Under the pieces are notes generated by a model. The model ran no database searches, had not been told where the DNA came from, and worked only from the letters and a program-made list of their open reading frames with translations. A program made the position numbers and the translations under genes. Of a stretch of DNA of 64,000 nucleotides, positions 8,792-20,410 are shown piece after piece. How positions within the stretch are numbered: the stretch's first letter is position 1; each line of letters opens with the position of its first letter. Source of the DNA: Auanema rhodensis (Eukaryota; Nematoda; Chromadorea; Rhabditida; Rhabditidae); NCBI GenBank assembly GCA_964057225.1, contig OZ059896.1, positions 18,720,501-18,784,500 of the forward strand, in the 5' to 3' direction.

Positions 8792-9095
8792 TTATTTTTT
8801 GTTTCAAAACAATCATTACCTGATAGTTTACATGTTTTATTCTATATTATCTCATACAATTGAAAAAAATACTAGCAGTAAAACAAATGCAGTGTTAATA
8901 TTCTCGAGAATGTTCCTATTCAGAGTGAGAAAATATCGAAAATTTCCCGAAGGTTTTCTCATAAGGTACTAAAATAAAAGTATTATTTCATATTATTATT
9001 TTTTCAGACCTAGAATCGATAAAAAAAATTAACTACATTTTAGTGAGTTACTGGGTTGGGTTATACAAATTGTCTAATTAGAATGCGATTTACAT

Positions 9096-9168
9096 GGCCT
9101 TGTGGTCTAATGGATAAGGCGTCGGACTTCGGATCCGAATGTTGTAGGTTCGACTCCTGCCAGGGTTG
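9096..9168 (+). tRNA. tRNA-Arg-TCG: tRNA-Arg (anticodon UCG), C59 variant
   Basis: Unit 25 (9055-9431), class A tRNA with C59, A/C mosaic spacer ending in ttgcccgaagg. Confidence 0.93.
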
Positions 9169-9472
9169 TTATTTTTTGTTTCAAAAAAATCATTACCTGA
9201 TAGTTTACATGTTTTATGCTGTATTATCTCATACAATTGAGAAAAATACTAGCAGTAAAACAAATGCAGTGATAATATTCTCGAAAATGTTCCTATTCAG
9301 AGTGAGAAAGTATCAAAAATTGCCCGAAGGTTTTCTCATAAGGTACTAAAATAAAAGTATTATTTCATATTATTATTTTTTCAGACCTAGAATCGATAAA
9401 AAAAATTAACTACATTTTAGTGAGTTACTGGGTTGGGTTATACAAATTGTCTAATTAGAATGCGATTTACAT

Positions 9473-9545
9473 GGCCTTGTGGTCTAATGGATAAGGCGTC
9501 GGACTTCGGATCCGAATGTTGTAGGTTCGAGTCCTGCCAGGGTTG
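9473..9545 (+). tRNA. tRNA-Arg-TCG: tRNA-Arg (anticodon UCG)
   Basis: Unit 26 (9432-9808), class A; spacer mark catgctttatgctg. It directly follows another A unit. Confidence 0.96.
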
Positions 9546-9849
9546 TTATTTTTTGTTTCAAAAAAATCATTACCTGATAGTTTACATGCTTTATGCTGTA
9601 TTATCTCATACAATTGAAAAAAATACTAGCAGTAAAACAAATGCAGTGATGATATTCTCGAGAATGTTCCTATTCAGAGTGAGAAAATATCAAAAATTTC
9701 AAGACGGTTTTCTCATAAGGTACTAAAATAAAAGTATTATTTCATATTATTATTTTTTCAGACCTAGAATCGATAAAAAAAATCAACTACATTTTAGTGA
9801 GTTACTAGGTTGGGTTATACAAATTGTCTAATTTGAATGCGATTTAAAT

Positions 9850-9922
9850 GGCCTTGTGGCCTAATGGATAAGGCGTCGGACTTCGGATCCGAAGATTGTA
9901 GGTTCGAGTCCTGCCAGGGTCG
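9850..9922 (+). tRNA. tRNA-Arg-TCG: tRNA-Arg (anticodon UCG)
   Basis: Unit 27 (9809-10185), class B. Confidence 0.96.
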
Positions 9923-10226
9923 TTATTTTTTGTTTCAAAACAATCATTACCTGATAGTTTACATGTTTTATTCTATATTATCTCATACAATTGAAAAAAA
10001 TACTAGCAGTAAAACAAATGCAGTGTTAATATTCTCGAGAATGTTCCTATTCAGAGTGAGAAAATATCGAAAATTTCCCGAAGCTTTTCTCATAAGGTAC
10101 TAAAATAAAAGTATTATTTCATATTATTATTTTTTCAGACCTAGAATCGATAAAAAAAATTAACTACATTTTAGTGAGTTACTGGGTTGGGTTATACAAA
10201 TTGTCTAATTAGAATGCGATTTACAT

Positions 10227-10299
10227 GGCCTTGTGGCCTAATGGATAAGGCGTCGGACTTCGGATCCGAAGATTTTAGGTTCGAGTCCTGTCAGGGTCG
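10227..10299 (+). tRNA. tRNA-Arg-TCG: tRNA-Arg (anticodon UCG), T-stem mismatch
   Basis: Unit 28 (10186-10562), class C, U49/U65; tail is ttaac/ctggg instead of the usual C tail. Confidence 0.88.
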
Positions 10300-10603
10300 T
10301 TATTTTTTGTTTTAAAAAAATCATTACCTGATAGTTTACATTTTTTATTCTGTATTATCTCATACAATTGAAAAAAATACTAGCAGTAAAACAAATGCAG
10401 TGATAATATTCTCGAAAATGTTCCTATTCAGAGTGAGAAAGTATCAAAAATTGCCCGAAGGTTTTCTCATAAGGTACTAAAAGAAAAGTATTATTTCATA
10501 TTATTATTTTTTCAGACCTAGAATCGATAAAAAAAATTAACTACATTTTAGTGAGTTACTGGGTTGGGTTATACAAATTGTCTAATTAGAATGCGATTTA
10601 CAT

Positions 10604-10676
10604 GGCCTTGTGGTCTAATGGATAAGGCGTCGGACTTCGGATCCGAATGTTGTAGGTTCGAGTCCTGCCAGGGTTG
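10604..10676 (+). tRNA. tRNA-Arg-TCG: tRNA-Arg (anticodon UCG)
   Basis: Unit 29 (10563-10939), class A; private spacer change gatagttcacatg. Confidence 0.96.
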
Positions 10677-10980
10677 TTATTTTTTGTTTCAAAAAAATCA
10701 TTACCTGATAGTTCACATGTTTTATGCTGTATTATCTCATACAATTGAAAAAAATACTAGCAGTAAAACAAATGCAGTGATGATATTCTCGAGAATGTTC
10801 CTATTCAGAGTGAGAAAATATCAAAAATTTCAAGACGGTTTTCTCATAAGGTACTAAAATAAAAGTATTATTTCATATTATTATTTTTTCAGACCTAGAA
10901 TCGATAAAAAAAATCAACTACATTTTAGTGAGTTACTAGGTTGGGTTATACAAATTGTCTAATTTGAATGCGATTTAAAT

Positions 10981-11053
10981 GGCCTTGTGGCCTAATGGAT
11001 AAGGCGTCGGATTTCGGATCCGAAGATTGTAGGTTCGAGTCCTGCCAGGGTCG
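10981..11053 (+). tRNA. tRNA-Arg-TCG: tRNA-Arg (anticodon UCG), U32 variant
   Basis: Unit 30 (10940-11316), class B' with U32 and spacer mark cctaatcag. Confidence 0.94.
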
Positions 11054-11357
11054 TTATTTTTTGTTTCAAAACAATCATTACCTGATAGTTTACATGTTTT
11101 ATTCTATATTATCTCATACAATTGAAAAAAATACTAGCAGTAAAACAAATGCAGTGTTAATATTCTCGAGAATGTTCCTAATCAGAGTGAGAAAATATCG
11201 AAAATTTCCCGAAGGTTTTCTCATAAGGTACTAAAATAAAAGTATTATTTCATATTATTATTTTTTCAGACCTAGAATCGATAAAAAAAATTAACTACAT
11301 TTTAGTGAGTTACTGGGTTGGGTTATACAAATTGTCTAATTAGAATGCGATTTACAT

Positions 11358-11430
11358 GGCCTTGTGGCCTAATGGATAAGGCGTCGGACTTCGGATCCGA
11401 AGATTGTAGGTTCGAGTCCTGCCAGGGTCG
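11358..11430 (+). tRNA. tRNA-Arg-TCG: tRNA-Arg (anticodon UCG)
   Basis: Unit 31 (11317-11693), class E: B-type tRNA body, first E of the pair (attaaaaagaat, gatataaaaaatt). Confidence 0.96.
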
Positions 11431-11734
11431 TTATTTTTTGTTTCAAAACAATCATTACCTGATAGTTTACATGTTTTATTCTATATTATCTCATACAATT
11501 AAAAAGAATACTAGCAGTAAAACAAATGCAGTGTTAATATTCTCGAAAATGTTCCTATTCAAAGTGAGAAAGTATCAAAAATTTCCCGAAGGTTTTCTCA
11601 TAAGGTACTAAAATAAAAGTATTATTTCATATTATTATTTTTTCAGACCTAGAATCGATATAAAAAATTAACTACATTTTAGTGAGTTACTGGGTTGGGT
11701 TATACAAATTGTCTAATTAGAATGCGATTTACAT

Positions 11735-11807
11735 GGCCTTGTGGCCTAATGGATAAGGCGTCGGACTTCGGATCCGAAGATTGTAGGTTCGAGTCCTGCC
11801 AGGGTCG
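11735..11807 (+). tRNA. tRNA-Arg-TCG: tRNA-Arg (anticodon UCG)
   Basis: Unit 32 (11694-12071), class E, second of the pair. Confidence 0.96.
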
Positions 11808-12112
11808 TTATTTTTTGTTTCAAAACAATCATTACCTGATAGTTTACATGTTTTATTCTATATTATCTCATACAATTGAAAAGAATACTAGCAGTAAAAC
11901 AAATGCAGTGTTAATATTCTCGAAAATGTTCCTATTCAAAGTGAGAAAGTATCAAAAATTTCCCGAAGGTTTTCTCATAAGGTACTAAAAGAAAAGTATT
12001 ATTTCATATTATTATTTTTTCAGACCTAGAATCGATAAAAAAAAATCAACTACATTTTAGTGAGTTACTAGGTTGGGTTATACAAATTGTCTAATTAGAA
12101 TGCGATTTAGAT

Positions 12113-12185
12113 GGCCTTGTGGTCTAATGGATAAGGCGTCGGACTTCGGATCCGAAGATTTTAGGTTCGAGTCCTGCCAGGGTCG
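12113..12185 (+). tRNA. tRNA-Arg-TCG: tRNA-Arg (anticodon UCG), T-stem mismatch
   Basis: Unit 33 (12072-12448), class F: U11-G24 and a U49/C65 mismatch; spacer has gcagtaataata and cagaatgag. Confidence 0.87.
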
Positions 12186-12489
12186 TTATTTTTTGTTTTA
12201 AAAAAATCATTACCTGATAGTTTACATTTTTTATTCTGTATTATCTCATACAATTGAAAAAAATACTAGCAGTAAAACAAATGCAGTAATAATATTCTCG
12301 AAAATGTTCCTATTCAGAATGAGAAAGTATCAAAAATTTCCCGAAGGTTTTCTCATAAGGTACTAAAAGAAAAGTATTATTTCATATTATTATTTTTTCA
12401 GACCTAGAATCGATAAAAAAAATCAACTACATTTTAGTGAGTTACTAGGTTGGGTTATACAAATTGTCTAATTTGAATGCGATTTAAAT

Positions 12490-12562
12490 GGCCTTGTGGC
12501 CTAATGGATAAGGCGTCGGACTTCGGATCCGAAGATTGTAGGTTCGAGTCCTGCCAGGGTCG
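12490..12562 (+). tRNA. tRNA-Arg-TCG: tRNA-Arg (anticodon UCG)
   Basis: Unit 34 (12449-12825), class B; first unit of the 11 kb duplicated segment. Confidence 0.96.
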
Positions 12563-12866
12563 TTATTTTTTGTTTCAAAACAATCATTACCTGATAGTTT
12601 ACATGTTTTATTCTATATTATCTCATACAATTGAAAAAAATACTAGCAGTAAAACAAATGCAGTGTTAATATTCTCGAGAATGTTCCTATTCAGAGTGAG
12701 AAAATATCGAAAATTTCCCGAAGCTTTTCTCATAAGGTACTAAAATAAAAGTATTATTTCATATTATTATTTTTTCAGACCTAGAATCGATAAAAAAAAT
12801 TAACTACATTTTAGTGAGTTACTGGGTTGGGTTATACAAATTGTCTAATTAGAATGCGATTTACAT

Positions 12867-12939
12867 GGCCTTGTGGCCTAATGGATAAGGCGTCGGACTT
12901 CGGATCCGAAGATTTTAGGTTCGAGTCCTGTCAGGGTCG
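12867..12939 (+). tRNA. tRNA-Arg-TCG: tRNA-Arg (anticodon UCG), T-stem mismatch
   Basis: Unit 35 (12826-13202), class C, U49/U65, with ttaac/ctggg tail. Confidence 0.88.
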
Positions 12940-13243
12940 TTATTTTTTGTTTTAAAAAAATCATTACCTGATAGTTTACATTTTTTATTCTGTATTATCT
13001 CATACAATTGAAAAAAATACTAGCAGTAAAACAAATGCAGTGATAATATTCTCGAAAATGTTCCTATTCAGAGTGAGAAAGTATCAAAAATTGCCCGAAG
13101 GTTTTCTCATAAGGTACTAAAAGAAAAGTATTATTTCATATTATTATTTTTTCAGACCTAGAATCGATAAAAAAAATTAACTACATTTTAGTGAGTTACT
13201 GGGTTGGGTTATACAAATTGTCTAATTAGAATGCGATTTATAT

Positions 13244-13316
13244 GGCCTTGTGGTCTAATGGATAAGGCGTCGGACTTCGGATCCGAATGTTGTAGGTTCG
13301 AGTCCTGCCAGGGTTG
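13244..13316 (+). tRNA. tRNA-Arg-TCG: tRNA-Arg (anticodon UCG)
   Basis: Unit 36 (13203-13579), class A; 5' flank tttatat, a private change. Confidence 0.96.
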
Positions 13317-13620
13317 TTATTTTTTGTTTCAAAAAAATCATTACCTGATAGTTTACATGTTTTATGCTGTATTATCTCATACAATTGAAAAAAATACTAG
13401 CAGTAAAACAAATGCAGTGATGATATTCTCGAGAATGTTCCTATTCAGAGTGAGAAAATATCAAAAATTTCAAGACGGTTTTCTCATAAGGTACTAAAAT
13501 AAAAGTATTATTTCATATTATTATTTTTTCAGACCTAGAATCGATAAAAAAAATCAACTACATTTTAGTGAGTTACTAGGTTGGGTTATACAAATTGTCT
13601 AATTTGAATGCGATTTAAAT

Positions 13621-13693
13621 GGCCTTGTGGCCTAATGGATAAGGCGTCGGATTTCGGATCCGAAGATTGTAGGTTCGAGTCCTGCCAGGGTCG
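13621..13693 (+). tRNA. tRNA-Arg-TCG: tRNA-Arg (anticodon UCG), U32 variant
   Basis: Unit 37 (13580-13956), class B' with U32 and cctaatcag. Confidence 0.94.
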
Positions 13694-13997
13694 TTATTTT
13701 TTGTTTCAAAACAATCATTACCTGATAGTTTACATGTTTTATTCTATATTATCTCATACAATTGAAAAAAATACTAGCAGTAAAACAAATGCAGTGTTAA
13801 TATTCTCGAGAATGTTCCTAATCAGAGTGAGAAAATATCGAAAATTTCCCGAAGGTTTTCTCATAAGGTACTAAAATAAAAGTATTATTTCATATTATTA
13901 TTTTTTCAGACCTAGAATCGATAAAAAAAATTAACTACATTTTAGTGAGTTACTGGGTTGGGTTATACAAATTGTCTAATTAGAATGCGATTTACAT

Positions 13998-14070
13998 GGC
14001 CTTGTGGCCTAATGGATAAGGCGTCGGACTTCGGATCCGAAGATTGTAGGTTCGAGTCCTGCCAGGGTCG
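13998..14070 (+). tRNA. tRNA-Arg-TCG: tRNA-Arg (anticodon UCG)
   Basis: Unit 38 (13957-14333), class E, first of the pair. Confidence 0.96.
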
Positions 14071-14374
14071 TTATTTTTTGTTTCAAAACAATCATTACCT
14101 GATAGTTTACATGTTTTATTCTATATTATCTCATACAATTAAAAAGAATACTAGCAGTAAAACAAATGCAGTGTTAATATTCTCGAAAATGTTCCTATTC
14201 AAAGTGAGAAAGTATCAAAAATTTCCCGAAGGTTTTCTCATAAGGTACTAAAATAAAAGTATTATTTCATATTATTATTTTTTCAGACCTAGAATCGATA
14301 TAAAAAATTAACTACATTTTAGTGAGTTACTGGGTTGGGTTATACAAATTGTCTAATTAGAATGCGATTTACAT

Positions 14375-14447
14375 GGCCTTGTGGCCTAATGGATAAGGCG
14401 TCGGACTTCGGATCCGAAGATTGTAGGTTCGAGTCCTGCCAGGGTCG
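14375..14447 (+). tRNA. tRNA-Arg-TCG: tRNA-Arg (anticodon UCG)
   Basis: Unit 39 (14334-14711), class E, second of the pair. Confidence 0.96.
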
Positions 14448-14752
14448 TTATTTTTTGTTTCAAAACAATCATTACCTGATAGTTTACATGTTTTATTCTA
14501 TATTATCTCATACAATTGAAAAGAATACTAGCAGTAAAACAAATGCAGTGTTAATATTCTCGAAAATGTTCCTATTCAAAGTGAGAAAGTATCAAAAATT
14601 TCCCGAAGGTTTTCTCATAAGGTACTAAAAGAAAAGTATTATTTCATATTATTATTTTTTCAGACCTAGAATCGATAAAAAAAAATCAACTACATTTTAG
14701 TGAGTTACTAGGTTGGGTTATACAAATTGTCTAATTAGAATGCGATTTAGAT

Positions 14753-14825
14753 GGCCTTGTGGTCTAATGGATAAGGCGTCGGACTTCGGATCCGAAGATT
14801 TTAGGTTCGAGTCCTGCCAGGGTCG
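14753..14825 (+). tRNA. tRNA-Arg-TCG: tRNA-Arg (anticodon UCG), T-stem mismatch
   Basis: Unit 40 (14712-15088), class F, U49/C65; spacer mark ttttttttcag. Confidence 0.87.
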
Positions 14826-15129
14826 TTATTTTTTGTTTTAAAAAAATCATTACCTGATAGTTTACATTTTTTATTCTGTATTATCTCATACAATTGAAAA
14901 AAATACTAGCAGTAAAACAAATGCAGTAATAATATTCTCGAAAATGTTCCTATTCAGAGTGAGAAAGTATCAAAAATTTCCCGAAGGTTTTCTCATAAGG
15001 TACTAAAAGAAAAGTATTATTTCATATTATTTTTTTTTCAGACCTAGAATCGATAAAAAAAATCAACTACATTTTAGTGAGTTACTAGGTTGGGTTATAC
15101 AAATTGTCTAATTAGAATGCGATTTAGAT

Positions 15130-15202
15130 GGCCTTGTGGTCTAATGGATAAGGCGTCGGACTTCGGATCCGAAGATTTTAGGTTCGAGTCCTGCCAGGGT
15201 CG
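15130..15202 (+). tRNA. tRNA-Arg-TCG: tRNA-Arg (anticodon UCG), T-stem mismatch
   Basis: Unit 41 (15089-15466), class F', U49/C65; spacer marks tgtagtg and atatcattat. Confidence 0.87.
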
Positions 15203-15507
15203 TTATTTTTTGTTTTAAAAAAATCATTACCTGATAGTTTACATTTTTTATTCTGTATTATCTCATACAATTGAAAAAAATACTAGCAGTAAAACAAATG
15301 TAGTGATAATATTCTCGAAAATGTTCCTATTCAGAGTGAGAAAGTATCAAAAATTGCCCGAAGGTTTTCTCATAAGGTACTAAAAGAAAAGTATTATTTC
15401 ATATCATTATTTTTTCAGACCTAGAATCGATAAAAAAAAATCAACTACATTTTAGTGAGTTACTAGGTTGGGTTATACAAATTGTCTAATTTGAATGCGA
15501 TTTAAAT

Positions 15508-15580
15508 GGCCTTGTGGCCTAATGGATAAGGCGTCGGACTTCGGATCCGAAGATTTTAGGTTCGAGTCCTGCCAGGGTCG
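15508..15580 (+). tRNA. tRNA-Arg-TCG: tRNA-Arg (anticodon UCG), T-stem mismatch
   Basis: Unit 42 (15467-15843), class G: B-like head and D-arm with a U49/C65 mismatch and C-like spacer. Confidence 0.87.
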
Positions 15581-15884
15581 TTATTTTTTGTTTTAAAAAA
15601 ATCATTACCTGATAGTTTACATTTTTTATTCTGTATTATCTCATACAATTGAAAAAAATACTAGCAGTAAAACAAATGCAGTGATAATATTCTCGAAAAT
15701 GTTCCTATTCAGAGTGAGAAAGTATCAAAAATTGCCCGAAGGTTTTCTCATAAGGTACTAAAATAAAAGTATTATTTCATATTATTATTTTTTCAGACCT
15801 AGAATCGATAAAAAAAATTAACTACATTTTAGTGAGTTACTGGGTTGGGTTATACAAATTGTCTAATTAGAATGCGATTTACAT

Positions 15885-15957
15885 GGCCTTGTGGTCTAAT
15901 GGATAAGGCGTCGGACTTCGGATCCGAATGTTGTAGGTTCGAGTCCTGCCAGGGTTG
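15885..15957 (+). tRNA. tRNA-Arg-TCG: tRNA-Arg (anticodon UCG)
   Basis: Unit 43 (15844-16220), class A; this unit has no counterpart in the second copy of the 11 kb duplication. Confidence 0.96.
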
Positions 15958-16261
15958 TTATTTTTTGTTTCAAAAAAATCATTACCTGATAGTTTACATG
16001 TTTTATGCTGTATTATCTCATACAATTGAAAAAAATACTAGCAGTAAAACAAATGCAGTGATGATATTCTCGAGAATGTTCCTATTCAGAGTGAGAAAAT
16101 ATCAAAAATTTCAAGACGGTTTTCTCATAAGGTACTAAAATAAAAGTATTATTTCATATTATTATTTTTTCAGACCTAGAATCGATAAAAAAAATCAACT
16201 ACATTTTAGTGAGTTACTAGGTTGGGTTATACAAATTGTCTAATTTGAATGCGATTTAAAT

Positions 16262-16334
16262 GGCCTTGTGGCCTAATGGATAAGGCGTCGGACTTCGGAT
16301 CCGAAGATTGTAGGTTCGAGTCCTGCCAGGGTCG
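16262..16334 (+). tRNA. tRNA-Arg-TCG: tRNA-Arg (anticodon UCG)
   Basis: Unit 44 (16221-16597), class B. Confidence 0.96.
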
Positions 16335-16638
16335 TTATTTTTTGTTTCAAAACAATCATTACCTGATAGTTTACATGTTTTATTCTATATTATCTCATAC
16401 AATTGAAAAAAATACTAGCAGTAAAACAAATGCAGTGTTAATATTCTCGAGAATGTTCCTATTCAGAGTGAGAAAATATCGAAAATTTCCCGAAGCTTTT
16501 CTCATAAGGTACTAAAATAAAAGTATTATTTCATATTATTATTTTTTCAGACCTAGAATCGATAAAAAAAATTAACTACATTTTAGTGAGTTACTGGGTT
16601 GGGTTATACAAATTGTCTAATTAGAATGCGATTTAGAT

Positions 16639-16711
16639 GGCCTTGTGGTCTAATGGATAAGGCGTCGGACTTCGGATCCGAAGATTTTAGGTTCGAGTCC
16701 TGTCAGGGTCG
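16639..16711 (+). tRNA. tRNA-Arg-TCG: tRNA-Arg (anticodon UCG), T-stem mismatch
   Basis: Unit 45 (16598-16974), class D, U49/U65. Confidence 0.87.
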
Positions 16712-17015
16712 TTATTTTTTGTTTTAAAAAAATCATTACCTGATAGTTTACATTTTTTATTCTGTATTATCTCATACAATTGAAAAAAATACTAGCAGTA
16801 AAACAAATGCAGTGTTAATATTCTCGAGAATGTTCCTATTCAGAGTGAGAAAATATCGAAAATTTCCCGAAGGTTTTCTCATAAGGTACTAAAATAAAAG
16901 TATTATTTCATATTATTATTTTTTCAGACCTAGAATCGATAAAAAAAATTAACTACATTTTAGTGAGTTACTGGGTTGGGTTATACAAATTGTCTAATTA
17001 GAATGCGATTTACAT

Positions 17016-17088
17016 GGCCTTGTGGTCTAATGGATAAGGCGTCGGACTTCGGATCCGAATGTTGTAGGTTCGAGTCCTGCCAGGGTTG
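17016..17088 (+). tRNA. tRNA-Arg-TCG: tRNA-Arg (anticodon UCG)
   Basis: Unit 46 (16975-17351), class A. Confidence 0.96.
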
Positions 17089-17392
17089 TTATTTTTTGTT
17101 TCAAAAAAATCATTACCTGATAGTTTACATGTTTTATGCTGTATTATCTCATACAATTGAAAAAAATACTAGCAGTAAAACAAATGCAGTGATGATATTC
17201 TCGAGAATGTTCCTATTCAGAGTGAGAAAATATCAAAAATTTCAAGACGGTTTTCTCATAAGGTACTAAAATAAAAGTATTATTTCATATTATTATTTTT
17301 TCAGACCTAGAATCGATAAAAAAAATCAACTACATTTTAGTGAGTTACTAGGTTGGGTTATACAAATTGTCTAATTTGAATGCGATTTAAAT

Positions 17393-17465
17393 GGCCTTGT
17401 GGCCTAATGGATAAGGCGTCGGACTTCGGATCCGAAGATTGTAGGTTCGAGTCCTGCCAGGGTCG
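17393..17465 (+). tRNA. tRNA-Arg-TCG: tRNA-Arg (anticodon UCG)
   Basis: Unit 47 (17352-17728), class B. Confidence 0.96.
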
Positions 17466-17769
17466 TTATTTTTTGTTTCAAAACAATCATTACCTGATAG
17501 TTTACATGTTTTATTCTATATTATCTCATACAATTGAAAAAAATACTAGCAGTAAAACAAATGCAGTGTTAATATTCTCGAGAATGTTCCTATTCAGAGT
17601 GAGAAAATATCGAAAATTTCCCGAAGCTTTTCTCATAAGGTACTAAAATAAAAGTATTATTTCATATTATTATTTTTTCAGACCTAGAATCGATAAAAAA
17701 AATTAACTACATTTTAGTGAGTTACTGGGTTGGGTTATACAAATTGTCTAATTAGAATGCGATTTACAT

Positions 17770-17842
17770 GGCCTTGTGGCCTAATGGATAAGGCGTCGGA
17801 CTTCGGATCCGAAGATTTTAGGTTCGAGTCCTGTCAGGGTCG
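17770..17842 (+). tRNA. tRNA-Arg-TCG: tRNA-Arg (anticodon UCG), T-stem mismatch
   Basis: Unit 48 (17729-18106), class C, U49/U65. Confidence 0.88.
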
Positions 17843-18147
17843 TTATTTTTTGTTTTAAAAAAATCATTACCTGATAGTTTACATTTTTTATTCTGTATTA
17901 TCTCATACAATTGAAAAAAATACTAGCAGTAAAACAAATGCAGTGATAATATTCTCGAAAATGTTCCTATTCAGAGTGAGAAAGTATCAAAAATTGCCCG
18001 AAGGTTTTCTCATAAGGTACTAAAAGAAAAGTATTATTTCATATTATTATTTTTTCAGACCTAGAATCGATAAAAAAAAATCAACTACATTTTAGTGAGT
18101 TACTAGGTTGGGTTATACAAATTGCCTAATTTGAATGCGATTTAAAT

Positions 18148-18220
18148 GGCCTTGTGGCCTAATGGATAAGGCGTCGGACTTCGGATCCGAAGATTGTAGG
18201 TTCGAGTCCTGCCAGGGTCG
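18148..18220 (+). tRNA. tRNA-Arg-TCG: tRNA-Arg (anticodon UCG)
   Basis: Unit 49 (18107-18483), class B' with attgcctaatttg head. Confidence 0.96.
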
Positions 18221-18524
18221 TTATTTTTTGTTTCAAAACAATCATTACCTGATAGTTTACATGTTTTATTCTATATTATCTCATACAATTGAAAAAAATA
18301 CTAGCAGTAAAACAAATGCAGTGTTAATATTCTCGAGAATGTTCCTATTCAGAGTGAGAAAATATCGAAAATTTCCCGAAGGTTTTCTCATAAGGTACTA
18401 AAATAAAAGTATTATTTCATATTATTATTTTTTCAGACCTAGAATCGATAAAAAAAATTAACTACATTTTAGTGAGTTACTGGGTTGGGTTATACAAATT
18501 GTCTAATTAGAATGCGATTTACAT

Positions 18525-18597
18525 GGCCTTGTGGTCTAATGGATAAGGCGTCGGATTTCGGATCCGAATGTTGTAGGTTCGAGTCCTGCCAGGGTTG
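18525..18597 (+). tRNA. tRNA-Arg-TCG: tRNA-Arg (anticodon UCG), U32 variant
   Basis: Unit 50 (18484-18860), class A with U32, aatcgttacc and ttgtgctg. Confidence 0.94.
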
Positions 18598-18901
18598 TTA
18601 TTTTTTGTTTCAAAAAAATCGTTACCTGATAGTTTACATGTTTTGTGCTGTATTATCTCATACAATTGAAAAAAATACTAGCAGTAAAACAAATGCAGTG
18701 ATGATATTCTCGAGAATGTTCCTATTCAGAGTGAGAAAATATCAAAAATTTCAAGACGGTTTTCTCATAAGGTACTAAAATAAAAGTATTATTTCATATT
18801 ATTATTTTTTCAGACCTAGAATCGATAAAAAAAATCAACTACATTTTAGTGAGTTACTAGGTTGGGTTATACAAATTGTCTAATTTGAATGCGATTTAAA
18901 T

Positions 18902-18974
18902 GGCCTTGTGGCCTAATGGATAAGGCGTCGGACTTCGGATCCGAAGATTGTAGGTTCGAGTCCTGCCAGGGTCG
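18902..18974 (+). tRNA. tRNA-Arg-TCG: tRNA-Arg (anticodon UCG)
   Basis: Unit 51 (18861-19237), class B whose spacer carries ttgtgctgtatt, an A-type patch matching the unit just upstream; a likely gene-conversion tract. Confidence 0.96.
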
Positions 18975-19278
18975 TTATTTTTTGTTTCAAAACAATCATT
19001 ACCTGATAGTTTACATGTTTTGTGCTGTATTATCTCATACAATTGAAAAAAATACTAGCAGTAAAACAAATGCAGTGTTAATATTCTCGAGAATGTTCCT
19101 ATTCAGAGTGAGAAAATATCGAAAATTTCCCGAAGCTTTTCTCATAAGGTACTAAAATAAAAGTATTATTTCATATTATTATTTTTTCAGACCTAGAATC
19201 GATAAAAAAAATTAACTACATTTTAGTGAGTTACTGGGTTGGGTTATACAAATTGTCTAATTAGAATGCGATTTACAT

Positions 19279-19351
19279 GGCCTTGTGGCCTAATGGATAA
19301 GGCGTCGGACTTCGGATCCGAAGATTTTAGGTTCGAGTCCTGTCAGGGTCG
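19279..19351 (+). tRNA. tRNA-Arg-TCG: tRNA-Arg (anticodon UCG), T-stem mismatch
   Basis: Unit 52 (19238-19615), class C, U49/U65. Confidence 0.88.
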
Positions 19352-19656
19352 TTATTTTTTGTTTTAAAAAAATCATTACCTGATAGTTTACATTTTTTAT
19401 TCTGTATTATCTCATACAATTGAAAAAAATACTAGCAGTAAAACAAATGCAGTGATAATATTCTCGAAAATGTTCCTATTCAGAGTGAGAAAGTATCAAA
19501 AATTGCCCGAAGGTTTTCTCATAAGGTACTAAAAGAAAAGTATTATTTCATATTATTATTTTTTCAGACCTAGAATCGATAAAAAAAAATCAACTACATT
19601 TTAGTGAGTTACTAGGTTGGGTTATACAAATTGTCTAATTTGAATGCGATTTAAAT

Positions 19657-19729
19657 GGCCTTGTGGCCTAATGGATAAGGCGTCGGACTTCGGATCCGAA
19701 GATTGTAGGTTCGAGTCCTGCCAGGGTCG
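19657..19729 (+). tRNA. tRNA-Arg-TCG: tRNA-Arg (anticodon UCG)
   Basis: Unit 53 (19616-19992), class B'. Confidence 0.96.
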
Positions 19730-20033
19730 TTATTTTTTGTTTCAAAACAATCATTACCTGATAGTTTACATGTTTTATTCTATATTATCTCATACAATTG
19801 AAAAAAATACTAGCAGTAAAACAAATGCAGTGTTAATATTCTCGAGAATGTTCCTATTCAGAGTGAGAAAATATCGAAAATTTCCCGAAGGTTTTCTCAT
19901 AAGGTACTAAAATAAAAGTATTATTTCATATTATTATTTTTTCAGACCTAGAATCGATAAAAAAAATTAACTACATTTTAGTGAGTTACTGGGTTGGGTT
20001 ATACAAATTGTCTAATTAGAATGCGATTTACAT

Positions 20034-20106
20034 GGCCTTGTGGTCTAATGGATAAGGCGTCGGACTTCGGATCCGAATGTTGTAGGTTCGAGTCCTGCCA
20101 GGGTTG
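20034..20106 (+). tRNA. tRNA-Arg-TCG: tRNA-Arg (anticodon UCG)
   Basis: Unit 54 (19993-20369), class A; tail mark acattttattgag. Confidence 0.96.
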
Positions 20107-20410
20107 TTATTTTTTGTTTCAAAAAAATCATTACCTGATAGTTTACATGTTTTATGCTGTATTATCTCATACAATTGAAAAAAATACTAGCAGTAAAACA
20201 AATGCAGTGATGATATTCTCGAGAATGTTCCTATTCAGAGTGAGAAAATATCAAAAATTTCAAGACGGTTTTCTCATAAGGTACTAAAATAAAAGTATTA
20301 TTTCATATTATTATTTTTTCAGACCTAGAATCGATAAAAAAAATCAACTACATTTTATTGAGTTACTAGGTTGGGTTATACAAATTGTCTAATTTGAATG
20401 CGATTTAAAT

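Larger units (their letters stand above)
10563..12448 (+). repeat. Five-unit block A-B-E-E-F, copy 1
   Basis: The block has private marks: the B unit has tRNA U32 and cctaatcag in its spacer, the first E has caattaaaaagaat and gatataaaaaatt, and F has gcagtaataata. The same five units return at 13203-15088, 25649-27535 and 28667-30552, and a partial form (A-E-E-F) stands at 23386-24894. Confidence 0.8.
13203..15088 (+). repeat. Five-unit block A-B-E-E-F, copy 2
   Basis: Carries the same private marks as the block at 10563. It differs by tttatatgg before the first tRNA and by ttttttttcag in the F unit, the second of which is shared with the F units at 27158 and 30176. Confidence 0.8.
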
